A stretch of DNA of 64,000 nt from Sparassis latifolia. Its lineage: Eukaryota; Basidiomycota; Agaricomycetes; Polyporales; Sparassidaceae. The translations under genes were made by a program, and so were the position numbers. Below, in pieces: positions 11,064 through 21,404 of the stretch. Every line of letters begins with the position of its first letter. Positions within the stretch are counted from its first letter, which is position 1. The stretch is from positions 1,860,001 to 1,924,000 of the forward strand of contig CM031556.1 of NCBI GenBank assembly GCA_018466975.1, written 5' to 3'. The notes under the pieces were generated by a model. It was not told where the DNA came from, did no database searches, and was given only the letters and a program-made list of their open reading frames with translations.

Positions 11064-12122
11064 TCAAACGCGGACTGTGCGCCAGCTGGAGCTCGAGCTT
11101 GGGCTCACCGCCTTCTGATGGAAGACAGTCTGGGCTTTCTGTGACACGTTCGCGCCACCGAGCATAACGCCCCCGGTGAGCACAGTGGTCTTTCCGCCAT
11201 CGTAGTTCGTCACCTCCTTCTTCGACGAGTCGACGAATACCCGAGCCTGCCTGGCGCGTTCACGGCGAGACACCTTATACTGCGGCTTCTCGCCGGGAAA
11301 AGGGGGGGAATGCGAAGACACAGACACTGTGGTGACAGAGCTATACGAATCCATGCTGTCCTCCGAGAAGAACGTGAAGCCAGAACTCGAACTCGATGAG
11401 CTTGATCGCGAATGGCTGGACGCAATGGAGGCAGGGCTAGATGAAGGGCTGGAGGACGGGCTAGATGAAGGGCTAGAGATGGTAGAAGAGTCGGGGCTAG
11501 AGACGGGGGAGGCTGTGAAGGCAGGTAAGGACGACAGCGATCGGAGAGGTGAAGGGATGGTGGGGAACTGCGTCAGGATGGGAGTCAGCCATGAAGGCTC
11601 GCGAACTTCATCTGCAATCAATGCGAAGAGTTGTTCGTCCTCATCCTGATCGTTTTCCAATAGTTGCTGCGCGAGAGTCTTGCTGTTCTGAGGAGGAAGT
11701 GACTTCGTCTGGGGTTCCACCTCCTCATGCCAGATGGTGAAAAACTTGCTCGCCTTGCCCGACTCCCAATCTCCGAAGCGAATGGAGATACATCCTGGGT
11801 CAATGAAGAGGTCGAATTCCACGCCACCGAGCAGAGTAATCCAATGGGACCACTGGACGTTCGCAGTCCTGCACGCATTGTAAATGGCACGCGGTGGTAC
11901 CCTGCTGGAAGAGAGGGTGAGGCAGCGACGGCCAGAGCCACGGAGAGGCTCTGTAGGAATCCAGGAGGGCTCGAACTGTGCGGTGAGGTTTGCCTCAAGC
12001 GCTAGCTGCAGTTTAATGATAGTGGTGGCTGAGTAGTGAACAATCAAAGAGCGTGTGAGATACGAAATCGCCTGAGCCAAGGCGACCGAGAGAGAGCCGA
12101 AGGGAGTAGATGGAGCGGCCAT
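11064..12122 (-). CDS. BTG/Tob (anti-proliferative) domain protein
   Basis: A single uninterrupted ORF of 352 codons starts at ATG 12122, unusual among these intron-rich genes. Residues about 15-135 match the BTG domain: LAQAISYLTRSLIVHYSA, then LEANLTAQFEPSWIPTEPLR, then SGRRCLTLSSSRVPPRAIYN and the block ending PGCISIRFGDWE. A long Ser-rich low-complexity stretch follows (residues about 200-270), then a basic segment RRERARQARVFVD. Animal BTG/Tob proteins bind the CAF1 deadenylase of CCR4-NOT and speed mRNA decay; the same role here is inference. The upstream leader (12123-12600) is long and may be regulated. Confidence 0.8.
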   Translation of the reverse strand: MAAPSTPFGSLSVALAQAISYLTRSLIVHYSATTIIKLQLALEANLTAQFEPSWIPTEPLRGSGRRCLTLSSSRVPPRAIYNACRTANVQWSHWITLLGGVEFDLFIDPGCISIRFGDWESGKASKFFTIWHEEVEPQTKSLPPQNSKTLAQQLLENDQDEDEQLFALIADEVREPSWLTPILTQFPTIPSPLRSLSSLPAFTASPVSSPDSSTISSPSSSPSSSPSSSPASIASSHSRSSSSSSSSGFTFFSEDSMDSYSSVTTVSVSSHSPPFPGEKPQYKVSRRERARQARVFVDSSKKEVTNYDGGKTTVLTGGVMLGGANVSQKAQTVFHQKAVSPSSSSSWRTVRV

Positions 12123-13413
12123 AGAGAAGATGATTTGGACAATATTAGGAGTGGTTATGAGGGATGGTGTAGCTGCAATGATGTCGTGATTGATGTGTTA
12201 CGAAGTGGGATCGACCTGCGATGATGGATGCGGTACTAGCTCGCTGAAGATATATAAGGATGCGGGGTTGCGGTGGCGTGATCTGAGACGTAGTTCTTTG
12301 AAATGCACGAGGGAAGAACGATGCAATAAGGATGCTGCTAGAAGGATGTATTTGAGTGAATGCAAAGAGAGTGGACTGCGGAAGACTCACCTAACAGAAG
12401 GCTGGTTTGGAAACAATGAGAGACGAGACGGGGGGAACCAAAACCTGGGTTAAGGAAAAGTGGACGAGGATGCGAATACTTATAGAGTAAACCATCGATA
12501 GAGGGGCGCTTAGGAAGACAATGACCATAGCGCCGGGTAACGAAGCGAAAACAAAAGGATGGCCCAACAACAAAAAGCACTCGTCCAGACCTGCCTTTTC
12601 GGGATACAATGCCCTGTGGGCGCTCTTCCCTCCCTATACCAGTGGCGGTGCATACCTAATGGAAACAATTTACATCGACTGCGGTTATTGTATTCTTTCC
12701 TGGAAATCGTTCTCGCGTTCTCTCCGAATAAAGGGTTCTTGCATTCTTACTGCTATCATCCCAATGACTTCCATGTATCCAGTAGAGTCTCGTCTCTATT
12801 ATTACAGCTGTCGGCAGTGTTCACTGGTAAGATGCAGCCTTCACAGAGCCTTAATCTGATGCTGAAACAAGAAGAGGCACAACAGTTGACTCACATGTAC
12901 GTATACGTAGTAGTTCCTGGGACAAGTCTTGTACTCGGAGTATTTAGAAGTTATACTCCCAAACGTGATTCAATGGGCTGGAAAGGATCCCAAGTTTAGT
13001 CGACGTCGTGCAATGAGGGGGGACCGACTGACGCACTGCCACTCAAGTTCGGGACGACAGCCCCAGCAGTCTAAAGTAGCACAGTCGACTGCCATAGACT
13101 GTCGTCAGGCCAGAAGTTGACGGCGTCGCATGACTCTGGGTAAGACATAACAGACATGTATTGACGAAGGCCAGCAAAAGACGACGACGACGACAATTAA
13201 TATCGTCGGGACTGCAAGGCTAAGCAGACACCAGCCACATGCTCAGCCAATCGGAGTTTATCTGAGTCGGTAAAATTTTGCCTCAGATGCAATGTGGCAG
13301 AGTTTCCAAACCTTAATTGTAGGTCCCATCCACGCAGTCGACAGTCGGAGTCGCACAAAAGTACTCTCGTCCTCCATCGCTCACATCTTCTTCTGCCTGT
13401 TTTTACTCTCAAA
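12123..13413. other. Divergent promoter region BTG gene / RPS27 (1.3 kb)
   Basis: The left part is the probable leader and promoter of the BTG-domain gene. The right end (about 13330-13413) is pyrimidine-rich and typical of a ribosomal-protein gene promoter. Short self-complementary pieces (GACTGTCG-type) occur at 13070-13110. No further gene was recognised. Confidence 0.5.
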
Positions 13414-13844
13414 ATGGTGTGTAATCGGTCTTCATGTTGCTGCAGTTGTCGCTGGAATCTTTTATCTCATGTCTGCACTGGCAGACTCTCGCCGTCGACT
13501 TGCTTAACCCCTCTGCTGAGACCGAAAAGAGGAGCCACAAGCTGAAGCGTCTTGTGCAATCTCCCAACTCGTACTTTATGGATGTTAAATGTCCTGGTTC
13601 GTAGCTTTGTGACTGAGGTTTCGGTACGCGTTCACTCATCATACGCATACCTCAGGATGCTTCGCCATTACAACGGTCTTTTCACATGCTCAGACTGTCG
13701 TTCTCTGCGGCGCGTGCGCGAGTGTACTATGCCAACCCACAGGCGGAAAGGCGAGATTGACTGAAGGTATGTGCGGCGTGTTATCTTTTACCTTTATTCA
13801 CTCAAGGAATGTTCGCAGGGAGCTCGTACCGTCGGAAGAACTAA
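13414..13844 (+). CDS. RPS27: 40S ribosomal protein eS27
   Basis: The gene is too broken by introns to appear as one reading frame. Its first coding exon is just ATG (13414-13416), followed at once by a GT intron ending AG at 13484. The next exon reads [20 protein letters not shown] then [19 protein letters not shown]. After another intron: [20 protein letters not shown], then [16 protein letters not shown]. The last exon gives SSYRRKN and a stop (13842-13844). The four-cysteine zinc ribbon (CPGC and CGAC) is intact. The 83-residue length matches the family. The ATG-only exon and the pyrimidine-rich leader are common in fungal ribosomal-protein genes. Confidence 0.95.
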
Positions 13845-14176
13845 TCTATTCGTCGATGCATCATTCTCTTCACTTTGTATCGCAATCGCATTTGGTTCCC
13901 TGCATCATCGTCATCGTCTATCGCTGTTGTCATGTCCTTTTCTTTGTTCACCGTGGGTAGTGCATTTTAATGCCATCTGATCATGCCCAGACCTGGTTAT
14001 TGATGATGAATATTTTATCAAGCATGCCGTAGAGATGTACGGTGTGTAGTGGAACGAAGATCGTTGTGCTGTCATGTTGCAAGATCTTGCCAATACTGTT
14101 GTCCGTCGACCCTTATGATCCCGGGGTCGTTAAAATCACAAAAATCACTGAAATGCAACCAGAATGAGTCATTCGG
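13845..14176. other. Convergent 3' flanks of RPS27 and thioesterase (332 bases)
   Basis: Only 3' untranslated sequence is expected here. I see no gene, repeat or RNA structure. Confidence 0.5.
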
Positions 14177-15664
14177 TCACAGTTTGGCTTTCGCACCACC
14201 CGAAGCTTTTGCAACGTCCTGCCGAGAGACTCCCTCTTGGGCAGTTATTGCGACCAACGTTCCGCTTCGTGTGTACAACTAGTGAGAGGGCATAAGGTGG
14301 CTTACGAGTCATCGTTGAACGACGCAATACTCACACGACCAAGTACCACTCCTCGACCGGAACGTGCCCGTGGGGACTCTACCTGTAGAGAATATATTGT
14401 CAGGAATATCTCATTCAGCAATAGGTCAGTACGCACTACGTAGAGTAACCAATCCCCGCAGTCAAATTCATCGCTGGAAGGTAATTAGTACGTTACACAG
14501 TGGAACTGAGGAAGTCTCACTCGTAGAACCAAATTGTGTGATCCAATGATGTCTGACCAAATATCAGCGCTCAGTGCTTAGCACTAGCAGTCGAGGAGGC
14601 ATGGACGATACTCACTACCATCGCCAAAGGTGTGCCCTTATCCAGGTGTCCTTTCTGGACGAGAGTCCTACGGACGTTACCAATACTGGTGCCGCGGTGA
14701 GAGCCTTGCCAGCAAGAATTCAGCAGCATCAAGAACTCACAAGAGTAAGTCAGACATGTAACTGAGTATACACTAACAAGGGCAAGTTCAGGCTCGCTGA
14801 CTCTATGAACCAAATTCTCGCACATACCTTTTGGAAGGAGGGATCATACTTGGGAATATTCTTCGCCTTGAACCAATACAAGATCACAATACCACCGTCT
14901 GAAGACTCAATGATTCCTGCGCTCTTAACAGCGATCGGACTCCTTCTACGCTCCTGCGAAATGCGAGATGCCGCGCTTTGGCGATTAGCTAAGGACCATC
15001 ACGATGAACGCCATCGTACATGTATATAGCTTGCAGCATATTCCTTGTACGACGGCCGGATATTCTCTTGACGAAGCATCTCTTCGTAGTACGCTTCTAG
15101 AAGCTCACACTTATCTGGATCAGGGACATTTGGAGGCATCGGGCATTCATAGGAAGGCTGGTCTGGCTCTGGTCGTTGAAAAGAGCAGACCAGGACAAAT
15201 ATAGTGCGCCCATTCTGGATAGCCTTCACGGTACGCGTCGCGTAGGAACGACCGTCCCGGTCTCGTTCGACACTGTAGATGATAGGGATTGCGGCGGATG
15301 CACTGAGCAAGAAATAACACTTCGAAGAGGAGACCAGTGGTAGTCAGACAGGAGATGTGACACGCACGAACTAGCAACTTACGTGCATCGACTGCCATCG
15401 TTTAGAGCGGAGTAAGTCGTCATGTCAGTCGTCTCGACTCAAGCTGGTTATAGTGTCACTGCTTACATGCAACTTGTACGCATCATCAACGCAGCTTGTG
15501 GCGGAGACGAGCCCTTGCGAGATAACCTGGCCTCCAAACACTCCTCTACCATGCATCGGGTGCCACAGAGATTTAGAGCGAAATAGATTAGCGTCCAACT
15601 GTTCCACCTCGAGTGAAGTAGAGATCCTCTCGTGTTCGTATTGTCCACTGGGTATCTCGGCCAT
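14177..15664 (-). CDS. Peroxisomal acyl-CoA thioesterase (TesB/acyl-CoA thioesterase II family)
   Basis: It hydrolyses acyl-CoA to free acid and CoA, here most likely in peroxisomes. The start is ATG at 15664; the longer reading begins with TTG. Family blocks in order are LEVEQLDANLFRSKSLW, GRGVFGGQVISQGLVSATSC, YKLHSMHCYFLLSASAAIPI, RDGRSYATRTVKAIQNGR, TIFVLVCSFQRPE, SDGGIVILYWFKAK, SLDHTIWFYE and DEFDCGDWLLYV. The protein ends SGGAKAKL, a C-terminal AKL that fits a type 1 peroxisomal targeting signal. At least ten introns are needed. One internal exon is only nine bases (15383-15391, coding Ser-Met-His), required to rebuild LHSMHCYF. The double-hotdog core appears complete; the segment 14640-14760 has the least certain exon edges. 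Confidence 0.87.
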
Positions 15665-15920
15665 TGTTCTCAGCCGCAAAGAGCACCAGGCAGAGCGGTG
15701 TATCTATATCAAGTCTAGTAGAGACAGACAGAGATGGCCTTGCAGTTTGAAGACGAATTCCTTTTATCACGTTGGACAGGTCGTGATATCCTCGGGAGGA
15801 ATTCTGCGGATGCCCGATCCTCGGTCACTGACTCGGTTATCGAATCTTCGACGACGAATATGATATCGTCGGAGAACAAGGTACGATATAAGTAATATAT
15901 CTAGTGCTATGACAAGTCAG

Positions 15921-17085
15921 TCAGAACTCCTCGACGTCTATCGTGAATCCGCATTCGTGACAAACTTGCTTCCCGACGCCGTCGTCTCCTCTCTCTATGA
16001 CACCAAATACATGTCTGTGCTCCTGATCCTTCCTCTTTTGCCAGACCGTTTCTCTCGTCCGTCTTCGCAGCTCCTTCAAACCTTCCTCGAACTTCTTGTT
16101 CTTCTTCCTCTTCTTCTCCGCAGTCCGCCGCTCATATTCGACGTCCAATGCCTCGGGAGACCCCCATTTCTTCCAGGCGAATTCCTCGACTTGATATCGC
16201 AAGAAGAGCATCATATTGGCAAAGGTGGACTTGTGAGGATTCGCTTTCAACAGATGCGGCATAACTTCCTGATCCCGAAGTTCGGCTGATACACTGTCAG
16301 ACGTAATATTGCGATACATGGGAGCCCTCATACCATCGGTCAACAAGTAATCCTGTGATCAACGCCTCAGAAAAAGCTTGTGAAGTGCAAATGCGGTACT
16401 GACCTCCTTGCATTCAGTCTTCGTGAGCAGACTGTACTTTTCCGGTTTCTCCAACTTACATTTGTTGCAGACAAGGCAGCCGAAGACCTTCTTGAACGTC
16501 TGATCTATATCTATTGATTGACACTCATAGCATTTAGGATTGAGCTTCGGATCAAGGAAGATGGCTATCCTGGGGCATGACTTCACTGCACGAACAGGAG
16601 CAAGCGATGTGTCACTCACGAGGTTCCAAGCTCTGCATAGCTCTCTGTCTTTCGCGCTCCTTCTCCTTAGCTCTTATGTCGGCATCCGCTTCTTTCCCGT
16701 CCTCGACAAGAAAACCTCCCTTTGAGTTTACCATCTTGGACAAATCATACTCAAAGTATTTGCCGAGATGGGAATCACGTTTCAGTTTGGGAGGAGGTTT
16801 TGGGGCCGTAGGAGATCTCGACGTCGCAGGAACAACTCCAAGAGGGCGTTTTTTGTTGGCATTAGGTACTGATGAACTAGATGCCTCTTGCTCCCTTTCG
16901 CGCTGTTTCGCTTTCGCTGAGCAAGGAGCGTTGGGTACAAAAACGTGACAATCTCTCTGAAGCACTCACATACCTCGAAGTCGATTGATCTCTATCCGTT
17001 TGACTTGTTCCGGTGTCAAGTCTAAATTGTTCGGGACTATAAGAGGTGGCGTCGAATATCGTGCACTCGAGGAGCTTTCCGCCAT
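15921..17085 (-). CDS. RAD14: DNA damage recognition protein Rad14/XPA
   Basis: It is a nucleotide-excision-repair factor that verifies damage and positions the repair complex. ATG 17085 gives [20 protein letters not shown], then [15 protein letters not shown]. An intron and a basic, Ala/Lys-rich linker follow. The XPA core has a zinc finger with [13 protein letters not shown] and CLVCNKC, then [37 protein letters not shown] and [17 protein letters not shown]. It ends with a long basic helix and [14 protein letters not shown]. All four zinc cysteines are present. Introns lie near 16350-16400, 16570-16620 and 16920-16975. Confidence 0.93.
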
Positions 17086-17270
17086 GGTCGCGCGTGAAAG
17101 GATTAATATTGGACGAAGTTTAAGTATTAGGGATCGTCACACGTCGGTCACGCTCAGGAATTGACGCTAAAAAAGCGTGACTTGAACGCTTACCAAAGGC
17201 CATAGACCGAGGAACGAACGCTACACCAATAAACGACCTCTAGCACCACGATCACTCAAATCTATTGCTA

Positions 17271-19595
17271 TCAACTGCCCGCCTTTCCGTTGGCGGATAC
17301 GGGTGGGGGTGATCTTGGGTGTGACCGCGGTCTTGTCCCAGATCGACCCACGGAGGAGTCATCGTCAATATCCATGTCTGACTGCCCAGACGAATCCACA
17401 GTCGGAGCTACGCTCGCTCCTGGTACAACTGGCGCAACGGTCGGGCCCACACCGTGGGTCGTTCCAGTGCTCATAATGCCCACTGCAGCGCCGAATCTAC
17501 GTCCGGTGGGCACACTATCGCGCTCCAAGTGACTGGCATGATTTCTCCTGTCGTCTTCGCCTTCATCATCCGAATCCGAAAGTTCTCCGTCAGCTTGACG
17601 CCGGGAGTCCAACAGTCTCTGCGGTCGCCGTTCGTCAGGTGAAATGAGATCCTCGTCTGCACCTGCATCTTCTAATGCGCCATCTATCGGCAATCGTGGA
17701 ATGTCTTCAGTTCCACATAGGATTAGCAAGTTCATCCTGTGCGTCGGTTGATCCTAGTACTCACCTGCCATCTGTACGCTCGGAGGCCCCCCCACCTGCT
17801 TCAAATTCTCAAGTACAATGGTCTTCACACGCTCCAAATATCCCGTACTGTTCATGTCCTCCATATTTGATGACTTGACATCAAGTTCATAGTCCGGTCC
17901 GAAATACTCGTAATACTCGTTCACAGGAATTTCTGAAACTCCTTGAGAATTTAGCTCTCGTTCGTACCGAAGCTTACGCACCTGAGCCAAGCTCGACTCC
18001 GGCTGCCAGACCTGTTTCGAACGCCCAGCATCGACTGACATTACGCATTGTGTATCCACCGCCGCCAAGGAGTAGAAGGGGACGGTTGAACGACTTAACG
18101 AACTTGACACAACTTGCATGGCCTAAGGTTAATAGCGATGTCATCATTAGTGTCCGTGCTTCAAGAAGTATTGTAACCCACCTCTCATGGACAAGTTCAG
18201 ACAGCCCAACTTGTCGCCGGAAAGTGAATCAGTACCACATTGCAAAACTACCGCTCCAGGATCATAGGTCTCCATCACTTGTCGAATCACCTAACGAATA
18301 CTTTTTAGCCATAGCGGGGCAAAGAGATGAAGATTGTTACATACAGGCTCAAAGACACTCTTGTAGTTCTCATTTGTGATTCCATCTCGCAACGGGAAGT
18401 TCAATGCGTAGTACTTTCCCTTGCCGATGCCTACATCCTTGAAGTAGGATGAGCGAATTGTTGATACAGCGTCGCAAATCAGGAACATACCCTCAATTCT
18501 CCGGTCCCGGGAAAGTATTCGCCGTACTTGTGAAAACTGCATGTCATGACTCTGTCTGTAGTATAGAACGCTTCCTCGACACCATCACCGTGATGCACGT
18601 CAATGTCGATGTACAGGACTCGCGTATGATACCTGGAATGATTATAATGAATCAGTTTAATAAGTGCAGGTAGCTGATCCTTAGGAACTATCCACGTACC
18701 GCAGCAACTCCAATATACCAAGGACAACATCTTCAATTGGCAGGTATCAGAAATGCAATCACAACAACGAGCAAAGCAACTGTACCATTCACGTAACAAA
18801 ATCCGCTAGCTTCACTCTTCTTCGCATGGTGAAGCCCACCAGCCCAATTCACCGCAATGTCACATTTGTCGCGGCTTAATCTAGCAGCACCCTCTAGAAG
18901 TCCTATCAATACGCGCGATAAGGGGGCAAGGCACATTAACTAAAGTCTCACCCATGGAGCCACCTGCTGAGATAGAACAATAATCGAAAAGGCCGTCAAA
19001 TACAGGGCAGTCGTCGCCAACATTATCTGAATGGTATTTTCAAATCAAATACCTGTCATTGGCAGAGGCACGATTGCGTTCGGCCAGATGACACATACAT
19101 TTGTGCTGTTCCTTTAGAAAAGAATTCATATTGACGGGAGTGATGCGGCTAAGAAATTCCACGTATTCGTCGGAGTGAAACTGTGTCATCTCCCGTTTCG
19201 TGGCCGGCTTTGCCCGCTGGTGTAAACAACAAGGAGGTACAAAATTGTTGTTAAAGAGGCCTTCGTGATGTCAAAGAATGTCAGTGGCAAATCACGTACA
19301 AAAATCTCCATTTTCTTGTAGAGCCCGTAGTTCATGACCAACGAGTGACACATCCGTATCCGTGTAGGTTTCATCCTGCAAAAATCGTAGTCTCAAAAAA
19401 TGAAAACATTTGAGTGTCATCGAACTTACGGATGTCCAGGGCCGTAGTGGAAGCCGCTGACGTCCGAGTCGAAGAAGTAGCACTGCACGGCCACACACAA
19501 GCAATCCATGAAACAGAGTCGAGGCAGCCTGGCAGATAATTACGCACCACGCGTTTCTTCGCTTCCCCTTCAATAGGAATCATTTCTGGAGCCAT
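17271..19595 (-). CDS. HOS2: Class I histone deacetylase (Hos2/Rpd3 family)
   Basis: It is a zinc-dependent lysine deacetylase. ATG 19595 gives [16 protein letters not shown], then [20 protein letters not shown]. Catalytic features are all visible: the His dyad in [20 protein letters not shown], zinc ligands in [17 protein letters not shown], the channel [13 protein letters not shown], and [18 protein letters not shown] carrying the catalytic Tyr. The phrase [10 protein letters not shown] after the N-terminal block resembles Hos2/HDAC3-type rather than Rpd3-type enzymes. About 12 introns split the gene. The C-terminus is a long acidic Ser/Pro tail ([14 protein letters not shown]), ending at the stop at 17271. 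Hos2 acts in Set3-type complexes; that partnership is known of the family, not shown here. Confidence 0.93.
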
Positions 19596-20000
19596 ATTGA
19601 CGGGGTTGACTGGAATATAGAGGCGGCCGCCCTGGTGAAGAATGTACACAAGTTGGGCGTAGACTTACTGGAGTAATAAGAACAAACAGCCGCGGAAGTT
19701 GCATTGGTCCACGTGACCTTCAACTGTTTGGCAAAGGCTTCTGAATTCAACACATGACGTCACATACTCGGACCTCCTGGACCTCCTCATGCGGAAAATG
19801 GTACTTATATGCGACAACACAAAAACTTCAGAGAGAGGAGGAACCTGCATTACTTCCAAAGTGTAAACGACAGTGCCCTGAATCGACAACAGAATTACAA
19901 TCACGATGAAGTAAGTATGGGAGAACAAGTAGGCCGAGTCAACCAGCCAACGGCGGCCATTGTTCATAGTTTTTGGCACGATATGTTATATCTTTGACTT
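19596..20000. other. Intergenic region HDAC / DinB-like gene (405 bases)
   Basis: It contains the 3' flank of the DinB-like gene and the promoter of the deacetylase; both genes are on the minus strand. A minus-strand ORF across it (about 19665-19979) has no coding features I recognise. Confidence 0.5.
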
Positions 20001-20828
20001 CTACAACAGTGCCTTGGAGTTTTGTGCAGCATACACCAACGTCGAGGGAGCAAATCCGAAGGAATCCTCCAGCTTAATACCCTATTGCGTGGTACATCAG
20101 CTCACCACGATCGAACCAACAGCACAGTACGCACGAGTTCTCCAGCAATTACTCGTACCTAAGTGTAACCACTCAGCAAACGCAGAATCAAGGCGTCGGC
20201 AGATGTCTCACCATAGACCAATGGTGTATTGCGTGTAGTCCAGCAAACCAGAGCTTCAGGTTATCACAACATGAACGCATGACTAACATTTTATAATTAG
20301 GGCTTCTCACCTCTCTCCCGAAAGTTGTTTCCAGAACTTGAGGATACGGAGTCACCGCATGAAGAGTTATCGGTAACTCCAGCTTAGTCTGAGGAACAAC
20401 CTTCTCCAATCGAGCAACGACTTTCCCCAGAGCCTCTTTCGCAGCTTGGCGACTGCTCTCCATGGGTGTATTACGCAGTCTGATGTCGTAGTTGAGGATG
20501 AGGGGTGGCGCAGATGAAACGGAGTCCAACAGCAGAGCGAAGTGGTCTCTTGCATGCCTAAGATGTTTCCCTTAACCACCTTGAGTATCATGAAAAAATG
20601 TGAACGTCGAAGGTTATATATACCTATCGTCGATCCAGGAATAAACCGCGATTGTGCAGTGAGCTGTTCATCGGACACTAGATTGCTCTCCAAAAGGTCC
20701 AACGCCTGATGCAAAACGGCGCCGGAGACCTCCAGCAGTCGTGATGGAGCTGTGCCTTCGTTGATTTCGTATGTCGCATTAACGGCGCTCATGTCGATGG
20801 TATCGCGAGACAAATCTACCGAAGGCAT
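20001..20828 (-). CDS. DinB-like/YfiT four-helix protein
   Basis: ATG 20828. The first exon encodes SRLLEVSGAVLHQALDLLES and SDEQLTAQSRFIPGSTIG. Later exons give the four-helix family's KHLRHARDHFALLLDSV and ILNYDIRLRNTPMESSRQAA. The third block is LPITLHAVTPYPQVLETTFG, then LWFAGLHAIHHWSM. After two short introns the end reads VRVIAGELGIKLEDSFGFAP, then STLVYAAQNSKALL and the stop at 20001-20003. The His residues in HARDHF and LHAIHHW match the metal-binding triad positions of DinB folds. Its biochemical role in fungi is unknown. Assignment rests on the conserved blocks. Confidence 0.78.
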
Positions 20829-21404
20829 GGCGTTTGGAAGTTGTCACCGTGATGGAGCAAGGCAAGCGTGAGCACCAGATATTTGTCAACTTCTCTCACA
20901 CAACGCGTGGAGTCAGCGTGTGCGAAGTTCAGTGAAAGATATCCACAAACTGCGACGGTAGGACGGGAAACGTTGACAATGCAGTTGCGCCACAGGGAAA
21001 CTTTCTGAGAGTGACCATATCAAGGAAGGCTTTAATTTGATGAAGGAAGGTACAGATAAGGCGACTCGAATATATAACATGCATGTTCCTCCGCACAATT
21101 TCGGACGGCTCAACATAAGCCATCCGAACTCAAAGCGAGGACGATCAGGTCGACTCCTTCTGCCAGCAATCCGTCCAAACATAGTGGGTGAGAGACAGGA
21201 AGAGTGCGGACAGCCGTCACATCCGTCATCGTCGTGCTGGGCGAGACTTCCGTCCGCCTTCGAGCCTCGGAAGACCATATGCTGACTAAGCACGAGTCCG
21301 CAATCCGCCATAACACAAAGTCCCAGGTCTAGGTTCCAGCCTGAGGAAACCTACCAGCAGCTATCTTCACAGCGACTATCACCACCTCTTTTACCTGTAT
21401 CGAA
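20829..21404. other. Divergent promoter region DinB-like / LSC2 (576 bases)
   Basis: This is the shared upstream region of two divergent genes. Two overlapping minus-strand ORFs (about 20913-21316) look partly protein-like in different frames but could not be joined into a gene or matched to a family. Confidence 0.45.

Noticed and set aside
19665..19979. Minus-strand ORF upstream of the deacetylase
   Set aside because: Composition is not protein-like and it can be explained as promoter sequence; the deacetylase has its own ATG at 19595.
20913..21316. Overlapping minus-strand ORFs upstream of LSC2
   Set aside because: Two frames each have plausible pieces, but no splice sites join them and no family was recognised.
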